The notes under the pieces were generated by a model, which did not search any database, was not told where the DNA came from, and was given only the letters and a program-made list of their open reading frames with translations. Shown in pieces: positions 25,972 to 35,556 of a stretch of DNA of 64,000 nt. The DNA lies in the NCBI RefSeq assembly GCF_022524485.1, contig NZ_JAKXMK010000020.1:124001-188000 (forward strand), written 5' to 3'. Source of the DNA: Pseudonocardia alaniniphila (lineage in GTDB: Bacteria; Actinomycetota; Actinomycetes; Mycobacteriales; Pseudonocardiaceae). How positions within the stretch are numbered: the first letter of the stretch is position 1; every line of letters begins with the position of its first letter. The position numbers were made by a program, and so were the translations under genes.

Positions 25972-27243
25972 ATGATCCCCACCCGGCGGACCGCCGGCGA
26001 AGGCCGACGCGCCACCGGTACGCGCACGGGCGTCGCGCGTCGCCCCCTCCCCGAGGAATCCGCCGAGGCGCTGCGCGTACTCGGGGGCGTGCTGATCGGC
26101 GAGGTCGACGGCTTGGCCGACCGGCTCACCGTGATGGTGCTGCAGCGCGAGCCGATCTACGCCGAGCTCGACATGGTGGAGGAGCTGCGCAGCGCGTGCC
26201 GCGCGAACATGGAACGCGGCGTGCAGACGCTCGCCGAGCAGGTCCCGGGCGGCGTGGATCCCGAGGACACCTCGCGGCAGACCGGCCGCCTTCGTGCGCG
26301 CCAGGGCGTGCCGCTCGAGGTGGTGCTCAAGGCGTACCGGCTGGGTGGGCGCGTCATGTGGGAAGCCCTGCTCAACACCTCCCGCGGCCGCTTCTCGGGG
26401 CGGTACGACAGTGCCCTGCTCGACGCGGCGAGCTACGTCTGGCGCGTCAACGACAGCAGCGCCACGGCGCTGGTCGAGGCCTACCGGCTCGAGGAACTGC
26501 GCTTGCAGAGCCACGACCTGAGCAGGCGCCACGCCGTGATCGACGGCCTCATCGAGGGCCGCGGGAGCGACCCGGCGTTCCTCCGGGAGGCGGCCACCGT
26601 GCTCGGGATGCCGGAGCGCGGCCCGATGCTGTGCGTGGTGACGCCGCTCGAGCCGACCGGCGAGGATCCGCTGCGGTCGCCGCTGGAGGCGCTGGCGGCC
26701 CACGGCATCGTCTCGGCCTGGTTCATGCGCCCGCGCGACGAGGTCGGCCTGGTGGCGCTGGGGTCACGCCCGCCCGAGCTGGCCGTCGAGGCGTTGCGCC
26801 CCTGCGCCGAGGGCCGGGTGGGCGTCTCCCCGGTGGTCGACGGCCTGGGCGCGATCGACGCGGGCTACCGGATGGCCCACACCGCGGCCCGCACCCTGGT
26901 CGAGCCCGGTCTGGTGGTGCTCGACGAGCGGCTGCCCGAGGCGCTGCTGGTGGACAGCCCGGAGCTGGTGCCCCGGGTGGTGCGGAGCGCGCTGGGCGGC
27001 CTGCTGGACCTGCCCGCCGCCGACCGGGACATGCTCCTCGACACCCTGCAGGAGCTGCTGGCGAACGGAGGCTCGCCGACCCATGCCGCCGCGGCGCTGT
27101 TCTGCCACCGCAACACCGTGATCTACCGGATGCGGCGGATCGAGGCGGCCACCGGCCGCTCCATCGCCGACCCTCGCGACCGGCTGCTGCTCACCCTCGG
27201 GGTGATGGCGGCGCGGGCCGGCGGATTCCCGGCCGACCGCTGA
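25972..27243 (+). CDS. PucR/CdaR-family transcriptional regulator
   Basis: About 423 aa. The C-terminal helix-turn-helix (THAAAALFCHRNTVIYRMRRIEAATGR, residues about 370-400) is the PucR-type HTH; a GGDEF-like degenerate domain lies in the middle and an RsbRD-like helical N terminus (DRLTVMVLQREPIYAEL) comes first. ATG 25972 is chosen; TTG 25957 is an in-frame alternative. Divergent from the Liv-type importer, which it probably controls (inference). Confidence 0.8.
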   Translation: MIPTRRTAGEGRRATGTRTGVARRPLPEESAEALRVLGGVLIGEVDGLADRLTVMVLQREPIYAELDMVEELRSACRANMERGVQTLAEQVPGGVDPEDTSRQTGRLRARQGVPLEVVLKAYRLGGRVMWEALLNTSRGRFSGRYDSALLDAASYVWRVNDSSATALVEAYRLEELRLQSHDLSRRHAVIDGLIEGRGSDPAFLREAATVLGMPERGPMLCVVTPLEPTGEDPLRSPLEALAAHGIVSAWFMRPRDEVGLVALGSRPPELAVEALRPCAEGRVGVSPVVDGLGAIDAGYRMAHTAARTLVEPGLVVLDERLPEALLVDSPELVPRVVRSALGGLLDLPAADRDMLLDTLQELLANGGSPTHAAAALFCHRNTVIYRMRRIEAATGRSIADPRDRLLLTLGVMAARAGGFPADR

Positions 27244-27258
27244 CCAGCGGCAACGCGG

Positions 27259-28458
27259 TCAGGAACTGACGAGCTCGCGCTCCAGCGGCGTGCGGAACCG
27301 CGGCGTGACCCGTACGCCGCCCACCCGGCCCGCGAGGCGCTCGGCCGCCGCGTGCACGGCGGCGGTCGCCTCGGCGCCGACGTCCTCCAGCAGCCGCAGC
27401 GCCACCGTGCCGTCGGCGCGGTGCGCCCAGCCGCCGACGATCCTGCCGTCGCACCACACCGTCGGGCCGATGTTGCCACTGCGGTCGAACAGCGGGGCCT
27501 TGTGCTGCCCGAGGTACCAGCCGCGCTCCTGCCAGCCCATCGGCGTCGGGTCCAGCCCTGGGAGCAGCGCCACCCAGGGCTCCGGTTCCGCCACGGGCTC
27601 GATGTCGTCGGGCAGCACCACGCCCGGGACGCCGTCGAGGTCGACGGGCACGGCACCCGCCGCGGCGAGCGCGGCGCGGGTGCGCGCCATCGTCCAGCCC
27701 GTCCACCACTTCAGGTCGGCAACCGGCGCGGGACCGAACGCCGTGAGCCACCGCCGCGCCAACTCCGTGCGTGCGGTGTCCGGCTGAAGCGTGGGAAAGC
27801 CGTCCGGCCACCACGCCGACACCGGTGACCAGCGGTACTGCGTGGACGTCCAGCCGCCGAGCGGACGGCCGCGGACGATGTGGCCGTCCGCCGCCAGTAC
27901 GAGCAGGGCTCGGCTCGTCATGTTCTGCGGGGTGTCGTCGGGAGGCACGACGATCTGCGTGCGCAGCCGGGGCTCGTCGGACACCAGTTCCACCGCCGTG
28001 GCCTCACCACGCTTGATCAGCGCCTGCAACGCCGAGGCCTCGACGTCGGCGAGCCACGTCGCCCCGTCCTGGATCACACCGGCCCGCTCGATGTGCTCCA
28101 CGAGCCTGCGGCGCTGCACGGCGGCGACGTCGAGCGTGCACGCGGCCTGCACCACCGGGGCGACGTCGAGCGCCACCACCCACACCGTGCGCCGCATCGA
28201 CAGCATCCGGAGCAGGGCGCGCTCGTCGTGCAGCGCCCGCTCGACCGTCGGGACGTCGGCGGCCGATCGCGCGAGCACCGCGAGCACGACCGACGCGGGG
28301 TCGGTGGCGTGCAGGGCGACGAGCGCGTCGGCCACCTCGACCACCCCGGACACCGAGGCCGGTGCGGAACGCCCGGGGGCGAGGAGATGGCGCTGTCCGA
28401 GCCGCGCGCGCCGCTGTGCTGTGGTGATGACCGGATCAGCCGCCATGAGCAGGATCAT
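27259..28458 (-). CDS. Winged-helix DNA-binding protein, AlkZ-like (HTH_42)
   Basis: 399 aa. The family (AlkX/AlkZ, DUF1006) has tandem winged helices; AlkZ unhooks DNA interstrand crosslinks. Supporting segments: LVALHATDPASVVLAVLAR, MLSMRRTVWVV and a C-terminal LPGLDPTPMGWQERGWYLG with GNIGPTVWCDGRIVGGWAHR. A second ATG at 28446 is possible. Catalytic QxQ motifs of true AlkZ are not evident, so its activity is uncertain. Confidence 0.75.
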   Translation of the reverse strand: MILLMAADPVITTAQRRARLGQRHLLAPGRSAPASVSGVVEVADALVALHATDPASVVLAVLARSAADVPTVERALHDERALLRMLSMRRTVWVVALDVAPVVQAACTLDVAAVQRRRLVEHIERAGVIQDGATWLADVEASALQALIKRGEATAVELVSDEPRLRTQIVVPPDDTPQNMTSRALLVLAADGHIVRGRPLGGWTSTQYRWSPVSAWWPDGFPTLQPDTARTELARRWLTAFGPAPVADLKWWTGWTMARTRAALAAAGAVPVDLDGVPGVVLPDDIEPVAEPEPWVALLPGLDPTPMGWQERGWYLGQHKAPLFDRSGNIGPTVWCDGRIVGGWAHRADGTVALRLLEDVGAEATAAVHAAAERLAGRVGGVRVTPRFRTPLERELVSS

Positions 28459-28498
28459 GGACCATTCGTCGCCGGCGAACCGGTGGTGGTCCGTGCCC

Positions 28499-29068
28499 TC
28501 AGCGCGCCACCGTCGTGCGCTCCAGCGCGTGCTCGACCAGCGTGATCACCGTCGAGAGGCAGGAGCCGCCGTTGCGGGCGTCCATTCTCAGGATCGGGAC
28601 CTCCGGGGAGAGTGCGAGCGCGTCGCGCACGATCTCGACCGGGAAGGTGGACGTTCCCGGGAAGAGGTTCAGCGCGACGACGAACGGCAGCCGCCGGTTC
28701 TCGCAGTAGTCGACCGCCGGGAAGCACTCCTCGATCCGGTGCAGGTCGACGAGCACGACGGCTCCGACGCAGCCGCGCGCGAGCTCGTCCCACATGAACC
28801 AGAAGCGTTCCTGCCCCGGCGTGCCGAAGAGGTAGAGGATGAGCGCGTCGTCGACCGTGATCCGGCCGAAGTCCATCGCGACGGTCGTGGTGCGCTTGCC
28901 CGGCAGCGTGGTGACGTCGTCGACCCCGACCGACGCGGCGGTCAGCACCTCCTCGGTCAGCAGCGGGGGGATCTCCGACATCGACCGCACGAGCGTCGTC
29001 TTCCCCACGCCGAAGCCGCCGGCCACGAGGATCTTCAGCGGTGTCGGGACGGCGTCGTCAGTGGGCAC
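28499..29068 (-). CDS. Conservon small GTPase (CvnD-like)
   Basis: 189 aa Ras/MglA-type GTPase. P-loop GFGVGKTTLV (about 18-27), switch-region TVAMDFGRI, G3-like FGTPGQERFWFMWDEL and a G4 position ALNLF in place of the usual NKxD. Last gene of a four-gene conservon in which a sensor kinase-like protein controls the GTPase through roadblock and DUF742 partners. Confidence 0.9.
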   Translation of the reverse strand: MPTDDAVPTPLKILVAGGFGVGKTTLVRSMSEIPPLLTEEVLTAASVGVDDVTTLPGKRTTTVAMDFGRITVDDALILYLFGTPGQERFWFMWDELARGCVGAVVLVDLHRIEECFPAVDYCENRRLPFVVALNLFPGTSTFPVEIVRDALALSPEVPILRMDARNGGSCLSTVITLVEHALERTTVAR

Positions 29069-29438
29069 GGAGGCCGTCCAGCAGACGCTGCAGCATCGCG
29101 GGCGTGGGGCCGCCGTCCGCGGACCGCGGCGGAGTGTGGACCGTGAGGAATCCGGCGTCCGCCAGATCGCTGACGAGCACCCGGGCCACCCCGACCGGCA
29201 CCCGCAGCCGCGCGCCGACCTCGATGAGCGACACCGGGCGCGCAGCCAGCTCGACGATCATGCGGTGTTCCTTCTGCAGGTCTGCCGTCCACCGGTCGGT
29301 CGCGACCACGAGCGACTCGACCGGGAGGTCGGGCCCGGCAGAGCGGGTGCGGCCTCCGGTCACGGCGTACACGGGGACGACGCGGTCGTCGTGGCGCTCC
29401 GGGGTGGCGTGCCCCGCCGATCCGCCCGGCCGCGTCAC
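29058..29438 (-). CDS. DUF742 protein (CvnC-like)
   Basis: 126 aa. DUF742 has a winged-helix-like core, here LQKEHRMIVELAARPVSLIEVGARLRVPVGVARVLVSDLADAGFL. Overlaps the roadblock gene upstream (ATGA) and the GTPase downstream (11 bp). Acts as part of the conservon complex at the membrane; its molecular role is not established. Confidence 0.88.
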   Translation of the reverse strand: MTRPGGSAGHATPERHDDRVVPVYAVTGGRTRSAGPDLPVESLVVATDRWTADLQKEHRMIVELAARPVSLIEVGARLRVPVGVARVLVSDLADAGFLTVHTPPRSADGGPTPAMLQRLLDGLRAH

Positions 29439-29836
29439 GAACGGTTCCCGGCTCCGGCGCGTGTCGCCGGGGTCAGCGCGTGCCCGACGCGGGCGGCCAG
29501 CAAGGTCATCTCGTAGCCAACCATCCCGATGTCGCAGCGGCGCGCGGCGTGCACGGCGAGAGTGGTGCCCTGGCTGATCGCGGTGACGAACAGGTAGCCC
29601 TCGTCCATCTCGAGGATCGTCTGGGTCACCGGTCCGGCGTTCAGCAGCTGCGCCGTCCCCCTGGCGAGGCTGACGAGCCCCGACGCCGCGGCCGAGAGCT
29701 GGTCGGCGAGGTCCTCGTCGACCCCGGGGGACGTGGCGAGAAGCAGCCCGTCACCGGAGACGACGACCACCTGCTCGACGCCGGGCGTCTCCCGGGCGAA
29801 CTCGACGAGCATCCAGTTGAGCGTCCCGTCGGTCAC
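29435..29836 (-). CDS. Roadblock/LC7-domain protein (CvnB-like)
   Basis: 133 aa. Roadblock fold: LNWMLVEFARETPGVEQVVVVSGDGLLLATSPG, then AQLLNAGPVTQTILEMDEGYLFVTAIS and ATLAV-like end strand TLAVHAARRCDIGMVGYEM. Serves as GAP-like or scaffold partner for the CvnD GTPase. ATGA overlap with the kinase gene upstream. Confidence 0.9.
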   Translation of the reverse strand: MTDGTLNWMLVEFARETPGVEQVVVVSGDGLLLATSPGVDEDLADQLSAAASGLVSLARGTAQLLNAGPVTQTILEMDEGYLFVTAISQGTTLAVHAARRCDIGMVGYEMTLLAARVGHALTPATRAGAGNRS

Positions 29837-31905
29837 GACAACCCTCCGCTTCCGTTCTCCGCGACGGCGAGCGCGGCCCGCCTGCCGGCCTGGTAGCGGG
29901 AGAGCGCGTTCGCGGCGTCCGCGCTGCCCGTCGTCGTGTGGTGATCCGCGGGCACGACCCGGTGATCGGGCTCGCGCAAGCCCGGAGCCAGGCTCGCCTG
30001 GGGGACGTGCCGGCGGAGGGAGTGCCTGCCCGACGGGTCGTGGTCGAGCCGGTCCGGCGCCGCCACTGCGGCGCGTGGTGGGCGCACCGGCTCGGCGGGT
30101 CGAGGCGCCGGCACCCGGGCGACTGCGGTGATATCCCGGGGGGTCGGTGGGATGGCCGCGTGGTCGTCACCCGGGGCCGGCGGGTTCTCGGCGGCTGGGG
30201 AACGGTCGGGGGCCGGCGTTACGCCGGCGGGGGTCGGACGGCGAGGAAACGGCACCGCCACGGCCGCCGGCGGGGCATGCACGGCGGGGGTGACGGTGCC
30301 GCTGGTCTGGGGGTTGCCCGGCGCGGTGGTGCTGGCGGGACCGGCGAGGGGCCGGTCCCACCAGCCGGGCCAGGTGGTCTCGGCGGCGGGCACGGGTTCC
30401 GGCGGGCGGCGCTTGACCGGTGCGCCCGGTACGCGCCGGGCGGACGGCGACCCGTTCCGCGTGGTAGCGAACGCCGGCGTCGATCCGTTTCGGGTCGCCC
30501 CGTGCCGGGCAGGCCCGTTGCGCCGCGACGTCGCCGGTCCGGACTGTGCCGGCAGGTTCCAGGTCGGTGCGGCCGACACCGGCTCGGACATCGACGGCGC
30601 GAACAGCTGCGTCTTCGGCGGTGGGCCGTCGAACGGCGGTGCCTCGAACAACCCTGCGGGTAACGCCACCATCGCGGTCAGCCCCGATCCGGGCGTCGCG
30701 GTGAGTGTCACGCCGATACGGTGGCGCGCCGCGAGCCGGGCGACGACGTGGAACCCGAGGCGTTGCGCGACCGAGAGGTCGACTTCCGGCGGGTCGGCGA
30801 GAAGCGCGTTGGTGGCGGCCAGCTCGTCCCGCGGCATCCCGAGGCCCCAGTCCTTTACGCTGACCAGATGGCCGCCGCGGGCGTCGCGGTCGGGGCAGGA
30901 GCGGATGGTGACGACCGTGTCCGGCGGGGAGAACCGCACGGCGTTCTCGGTGAGCTCGGCGATGAGGTGCGTGAGGTCGGTGACGCTGCGCCCGGAGACA
31001 GCAGGGTGCTCGTCGATGACCAGGACGACGCGTTCGAGGTGCTCGATCTCCGCGACGGCCGCTCGCGCGACGTCACGCAGCGGCACAGGCGCGCTCCACG
31101 TACGGGACGGCTGCTCACCCGAGAGCACCAGCAGGCTCTCGGCGTTACGACGGACCCGGGTGGCCAGGTGGTCGAGCTTGAACAGCTCGGCCAGCGCGTC
31201 CGGGTCGCGCTCGGACTCCTCGAGCTGGTTGATGATGTCGAGCTGCCGGTAGAGCATGCTCTGGTTGCGCCGCGCGAGGCTCACCAGCAGATCCGAGGTG
31301 AACTCGCGACGGCCGATCTCGGCGTCGGAGAGCCGGCGCGACAGCATGTCCTTCTCCCGCTGCGATTCCTCCGTGACCCGCCAGAAGAGCGTCATGCCCA
31401 CACAGGCGAGAAGGACGGCCACGCCGTGGATCGCCGACCAGAGCCACGGATTCGCCTGCGCCGCGGGATGGTTGAAGATCAATGTCTGGTGCCACGCCGA
31501 GCCGATCCCGTGACTGATCACCGTAAAAATGATGTTGAACAGGAAAGGTGCCCAGTCCTGGTACAGCGCGATGAATCCGATGATGATGAAGAAATGGAAG
31601 TGCGCCTCGATGGTGCCTCCGGTCAGCCCCACCAGTGCGGCCGACGAGTACACGAGCCCTGCCGTCACAAGCACTGATGCCGTGCGGCGCCTGCGCCGCA
31701 GCCAGTACCCGAAAGCCAGGCAGGCGACCGGGGTGACCAGCACGTATGTCACCGTCAGCGGCGGGTGTCGGAGGAGCAGGCCGAACAGGGCGAGCGCCGG
31801 AACGTGCATGGCGAGGACCCCCAGGAGGAGTCGATGCCTGCGTTGCCAGTCCCTCTCATCGAGGGAGTAACCGCGGGGGAGCGTATCGAGGACCGATCTC
31901 CACAT
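29833..31905 (-). CDS. Conservon membrane sensor kinase-like protein (CvnA-like)
   Basis: About 690 aa. Four to six transmembrane helices in the first 200 residues, including a HFHFFIIIGFIALYQDW segment. A coiled dimerisation region follows without a clear phospho-acceptor H-box (SLARRNQSMLYRQL). The HATPase_c domain has N box AELTENAVRFSPP and G1 DWGLGM. A low-complexity Pro/Ala-rich tail of about 230 residues ends the protein. ATG 31905 is preferred; further upstream in-frame codons lack a ribosome site. Heads the conservon. Confidence 0.85.
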   Translation of the reverse strand: MWRSVLDTLPRGYSLDERDWQRRHRLLLGVLAMHVPALALFGLLLRHPPLTVTYVLVTPVACLAFGYWLRRRRRTASVLVTAGLVYSSAALVGLTGGTIEAHFHFFIIIGFIALYQDWAPFLFNIIFTVISHGIGSAWHQTLIFNHPAAQANPWLWSAIHGVAVLLACVGMTLFWRVTEESQREKDMLSRRLSDAEIGRREFTSDLLVSLARRNQSMLYRQLDIINQLEESERDPDALAELFKLDHLATRVRRNAESLLVLSGEQPSRTWSAPVPLRDVARAAVAEIEHLERVVLVIDEHPAVSGRSVTDLTHLIAELTENAVRFSPPDTVVTIRSCPDRDARGGHLVSVKDWGLGMPRDELAATNALLADPPEVDLSVAQRLGFHVVARLAARHRIGVTLTATPGSGLTAMVALPAGLFEAPPFDGPPPKTQLFAPSMSEPVSAAPTWNLPAQSGPATSRRNGPARHGATRNGSTPAFATTRNGSPSARRVPGAPVKRRPPEPVPAAETTWPGWWDRPLAGPASTTAPGNPQTSGTVTPAVHAPPAAVAVPFPRRPTPAGVTPAPDRSPAAENPPAPGDDHAAIPPTPRDITAVARVPAPRPAEPVRPPRAAVAAPDRLDHDPSGRHSLRRHVPQASLAPGLREPDHRVVPADHHTTTGSADAANALSRYQAGRRAALAVAENGSGGLS

Positions 31906-32092
31906 CGTGTGTCGCACCGTTCCTGAGACCTCGTCACTGGGGAGTGGTGGCGAGGCTACAGCGGTCTGACGCAGTGTGAAGAACCGCTCACGGAATGACA
32001 GAAAAATGCACGCGGCCGGCCTATTGGTGGACACTCGATGGTGTAGCGGGTTACGAGGAACGGGGGAGCGCGGCGGGTTCCCCGCGCCCCGG

Positions 32093-33040
32093 TCAGCTCC
32101 AGATCGTCACATACACAGGGGGCCGGAACCGTGACGGGGGCACTCCCGCGCCGGGAGATCGCAGTAGCTTCATCGCCTCGGGCGTGCCGAGGAAATGGCG
32201 CAGCGAGGCCGCCGCGGCCGAGCGCCGGTCGACCGGCGGGGTGGTGGCGTGCCAGCACAGCTCCAGCGGGGTGCCCGGAACGTCCACCACCTGCAGCTCG
32301 CGGCGGCGCAACTGGTGGACGGCGAGGTGGGCGATCCCCGGGGCGACACCCGCCCCGCGGCCCGCGGCCTCCCACGCCGCGGTCTGGTTGGGGAAGACGC
32401 TCAGGCGTGACTCGGGCACACCGAGCCCGCGCAGCAGCCGGCTGACGTCGCTGCCCGGGTCGGTGGCCGCAGGCTCGACCAGCCACGGCCACCCCGCGGG
32501 TGAGCCGCGCAACCGAGCGTCGGGCGACGCGAGCACCACGAGCCTGCAACGGAAGATCGGTTCGCTGACCAGCCCCAAGCTGCGGTCGGCACCCAGATAG
32601 GGGCCCAGTGCCACGTCGGCGAGACGCTGCGAGACCAGCACGGCCATCTCCGCGGTGGCCGACACCCCCGCCGACACCTCGATCGATCCGGCCGAGCGTG
32701 CGGTGAACGCATCGGCCAGCGGGCCCGCGACGAACTCGACGATGGCGCTCGGCGCAACCAGCCGCAGCTGCTCGGCCGCACCCTTCGCCGACCGGACGGC
32801 CGACTCGGCCTCGGCACCGAGAGAGACCATCTGCGCGGCGATCGTCAGCAGCCTGCTCCCGCCCGCCGTCATCGCCATCCCGCCGCCGCTGCGCGTGAGG
32901 AGGGGATCGTCGAGGTACTTGCGCAGGGCGGCGAGCGCCTGGGAGACGGCGGGCTCGCTCACCCCGAGCGCACTCGCTGCGGCCTTCACCGAGCCGAGCC
33001 GGGCGACCAGCACGAAGGCGCTCAGCTGCGTCAGCGTCAT
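32093..33040 (-). CDS. LysR-family regulator, probably of the CO dehydrogenase genes
   Basis: 315 aa. N-terminal HTH: LSAFVLVARLGSVKAAASALGVSEPAVSQALAALRKYL (about 5-42), then a LysR substrate domain. Divergent from the first coxD/coxE-like gene group; the 130-bp gap holds a palindromic TAAGC-N4-GGTTA site that recurs in the promoter region of the cox structural genes. LysR proteins usually regulate adjacent divergent operons, so control of CO oxidation is a reasonable inference. Confidence 0.85.
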   Translation of the reverse strand: MTLTQLSAFVLVARLGSVKAAASALGVSEPAVSQALAALRKYLDDPLLTRSGGGMAMTAGGSRLLTIAAQMVSLGAEAESAVRSAKGAAEQLRLVAPSAIVEFVAGPLADAFTARSAGSIEVSAGVSATAEMAVLVSQRLADVALGPYLGADRSLGLVSEPIFRCRLVVLASPDARLRGSPAGWPWLVEPAATDPGSDVSRLLRGLGVPESRLSVFPNQTAAWEAAGRGAGVAPGIAHLAVHQLRRRELQVVDVPGTPLELCWHATTPPVDRRSAAAASLRHFLGTPEAMKLLRSPGAGVPPSRFRPPVYVTIWS

Positions 33041-33066
33041 GGGTGGATTGTGACCCAGCGCACGAC

Positions 33067-33080
33067 TAAGCAAAGGGTTA
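33067..33080. promoter_or_regulatory. Putative LysR box, site 1 (LysR/cox divergent region)
   Basis: TAAGC-AAAG-GGTTA at 33067-33080. Together with flanking bases it matches 45697-45710 closely (CTAAGCRAAGGSTTA in both). See the finding on the shared box. Confidence 0.55.
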
Positions 33081-33169
33081 TTCACCGATTGCCCCTTGTC
33101 CCGGGGCCCAGCAGCATGGTCCGCGACTACGCTGATGTCTTCCCGCAGCGCGGCGAGGAGGGTGCGGAC

Positions 33170-33475
33170 ATGACCCACGAGAGCGACGCCCCCGACAGCG
33201 AGGCGCTGCCGGTGCTGCGCGGCATCTGGAGGGCCCAGCGCCAGTCCGCCGCCGACATCGAGGCGCCCAGCACCACCAAGGTGTGCAAGAACATGAAGAA
33301 CATCGGCTTCGGCGGCATCGCGAACGGCGGCGCCGACACCGACTCCACCGCCGGCCCCGTCGGCGACGATCTCCGCAGCGCATGGCGCGATCGGCTCGCC
33401 CGCGAGGGCAAGATCGTCCCCGGCGCCAGGAGCGTGCGCGACCTCGTCATGGGGGCGGAGCAGAACGAGCGCTGA
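33170..33475 (+). CDS. Small protein of unknown function preceding coxD
   Basis: 101 aa with no recognised domain. Contains KVCKNMKNIGFGGIANGGADT in the middle and a basic/acidic C-terminal RDRLAREGKIVPGARSVRDL. ATG 33170 follows GAGGAGG at 33155-33161. It ends 31 bp before the MoxR ATPase gene and is the first gene of this operon, so it may belong to CODH maturation. Confidence 0.6.
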   Translation: MTHESDAPDSEALPVLRGIWRAQRQSAADIEAPSTTKVCKNMKNIGFGGIANGGADTDSTAGPVGDDLRSAWRDRLAREGKIVPGARSVRDLVMGAEQNER

Positions 33476-33506
33476 GCCCGCACCCGGCAGCTGGAGGACC
33501 CCGACC

Positions 33507-34403
33507 GTGAGCGCACCCACCAGCGTCGCCGAGCTGACCGAGACGCTGCGCCGGGGCCGGTACCTCGCCGACCGCGGGCTGTCGACGGCCGTGTTCGTCG
33601 CGCTGTCGCTGCAGCGCCCGCTCCTCCTCGAAGGCGAGCCGGGGGTCGGCAAGACCGAGATCGCCAAGGTGCTGGCCGGCGTCCTCGGACGCGACCTGAT
33701 CCGGCTGCAGTGCTACGAGGGCATCGACACGAGCCAGGCGCTCTACGAGTGGGACTACGCGCGGCAGCTGCTGCACATCCGGGCCATGTCGGAGCGAGCG
33801 ACCGTCGGGGAGAACGAGGATCCGGGAGACGACTCAGCCGTCGACAAGCTGTTCGGGCCGCGGTTCCTGCTGGAGCGGCCCCTGCTGCAGGCGGTCCGGT
33901 CCGGCGATCGCGCCGTGCTGCTGATCGACGAGATCGACCGCGCCGACGACGAGTTCGAGGCCTTCCTGCTGGAGATGCTGTCGGACTTCCAGATCACCAT
34001 CCCGGAGGTCGGCACGATCACAGCAGCAGCCCCGCCCTTCGTCGTGCTCACCTCGAACCGCACGCGCGAGCTGCACGACGCCCTGAAGCGACGGTGCATG
34101 TACCACTGGATCGACTACCCGTCCCTCGATCGGGAGGTCGAGATCGTCCTGGTCCGCCGGCCGGGGGTCAGCGAGGCGCTCGCCCGCAAGGTCGTGGCCG
34201 CGGTGCACCGGCTGCGTGAGCTCGATCTCGCCAAGCCCCCCGGCGTCGCGGAGACGATCGACTGGGCGCACACGCTGGACTTCCTCGGCGAGACCACGCT
34301 GACCGCCGACGCCGCCGACCTCACGCTCGGCTCGGTGCTCAAGGAGCGGGAGGACATGGAGCTGGCCCGCGACAACCTCGACGAGATCACGTCGCAGGCG
34401 TGA
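33507..34403 (+). CDS. coxD: MoxR-family AAA+ ATPase (CoxD-like)
   Basis: 298 aa. Walker A GEPGVGKTE (about 43-51), Walker B LLIDEIDRADDEFEAFLLE, sensor 1 LTSNRTRELHDAL and an arginine-rich lid. In carboxydotrophs CoxD is an AAA+ chaperone needed to install the Cu-S part of the active site. Coupled by GTGA to the following CoxE-like gene, its usual VWA partner. A second coxD lies at 50440. Confidence 0.88.
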   Translation: MSAPTSVAELTETLRRGRYLADRGLSTAVFVALSLQRPLLLEGEPGVGKTEIAKVLAGVLGRDLIRLQCYEGIDTSQALYEWDYARQLLHIRAMSERATVGENEDPGDDSAVDKLFGPRFLLERPLLQAVRSGDRAVLLIDEIDRADDEFEAFLLEMLSDFQITIPEVGTITAAAPPFVVLTSNRTRELHDALKRRCMYHWIDYPSLDREVEIVLVRRPGVSEALARKVVAAVHRLRELDLAKPPGVAETIDWAHTLDFLGETTLTADAADLTLGSVLKEREDMELARDNLDEITSQA

Positions 34404-35545
34404 CCGGCACCCGGACCGCAGGCCACGAGCTCGTACGGGTGCTCGTCGCGTTCGGCCGCGCGCTGCGGGCGCGGGGGATCTCGGTCGGCTCCGGGGACAT
34501 CTCCACGTACTGCGCGGCCATGGTCCCGCTCGACCCCACCGACCTCGTCGACCTCTACTGGGCCGGACGCACCTCGCTGATCAGCCGCCACGAGGACATC
34601 GCCGGATACGACGACGTCTTCCGCGAGTTCTTCCTGGGTGAGCGCAACCCCGTCGAGGAGCTGCTCCAGCTGACCGCCAGGTCCACCGCCGAGTCCGAGG
34701 CCGTTCTCCAGGTCCCGGCCGTCGATCCGGCCGGCTCGGAGCAGGAGGAGGACGAGGCGCTGCTCGGGCTCGTGGCGTCGAACGTCGAGACGCTGCGGCA
34801 CAAGTCGTTCGCCGCCTGCACCCCCGACGAGCTCGCCGCGTTGCGGCGGATCATGGAGCGGATCCGGCTCACCCCGCCGCAGCGCCGCACCCGCCGCACC
34901 CGTCCGTCGTCGCGCGGCCGCCGTCCCGACTTGCGCCGGACCGTGCGGGAGTCGCTGCGGATGCACGGCGAGCCGGTCCACCTGCGGTGGAAGCGGCGAC
35001 GACACAAGCTGCGCCCGCTCGTACTCATCCTCGACGTCTCCGGCTCGATGGCCGACTACTCGCGCGCGCTCCTGCAGTTCGCCCACTCGGCGCGGCGGGC
35101 GACGCAGCGGGTGGAGGTGTTCTGTTTCGGTACCCGGCTGACGCGGATCACCGTCCCACTCCAGCGCCGCAGTCCGGACCAGGCGTTGGCGGAGGCCGCC
35201 GAGCTGGTCGTCGACTGGGAGGGCGGCACCCGCATCGGCGACTCGCTCGACGAGTTCGTGCGTGGCTGGGGCAGGCGCGGCGTCTGCCGCGGGGGCGTGG
35301 TCGTCATCTGCTCCGACGGCCTGGACCGCGGCACCCCCGACACACTCGCCACCGCCATGGAACGGCTGAGCCGGCTGTGCCACCACATCGTCTGGATGAA
35401 CCCGCACCGGGGCGAGGACCCCGGCCACCGGCCACGGACCATCGGAATGATGGTGGCCGAGCCGCACATCGACGTCCTGTTGTCCGGGCACGACCTGAGC
35501 AGCCTCGCCGAGCTCGCGGAGCTGCTCCCGACGCTGGCCCGGTGA
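34400..35545 (+). CDS. coxE: VWA-domain protein (CoxE-like)
   Basis: 381 aa. C-terminal VWA domain with the MIDAS motif DVSGSM (LILDVSGSMADYSR, about 210-224) and the downstream EGGTRIGDSL and ICSDGLDRG elements. The N-terminal half is helical with a basic RRTRPSSRGRR stretch. Works with the MoxR ATPase in CODH active-site assembly. Overlaps coxD by GTGA. Confidence 0.88.
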   Translation: MTGTRTAGHELVRVLVAFGRALRARGISVGSGDISTYCAAMVPLDPTDLVDLYWAGRTSLISRHEDIAGYDDVFREFFLGERNPVEELLQLTARSTAESEAVLQVPAVDPAGSEQEEDEALLGLVASNVETLRHKSFAACTPDELAALRRIMERIRLTPPQRRTRRTRPSSRGRRPDLRRTVRESLRMHGEPVHLRWKRRRHKLRPLVLILDVSGSMADYSRALLQFAHSARRATQRVEVFCFGTRLTRITVPLQRRSPDQALAEAAELVVDWEGGTRIGDSLDEFVRGWGRRGVCRGGVVVICSDGLDRGTPDTLATAMERLSRLCHHIVWMNPHRGEDPGHRPRTIGMMVAEPHIDVLLSGHDLSSLAELAELLPTLAR

Positions 35546-35556
35546 AAGGGGAGCAG

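Noticed and set aside
25800..26129. N-terminal extension of livG
   Set aside because: Covers the divergent promoter region and the start of the PucR-type gene; not family-like.
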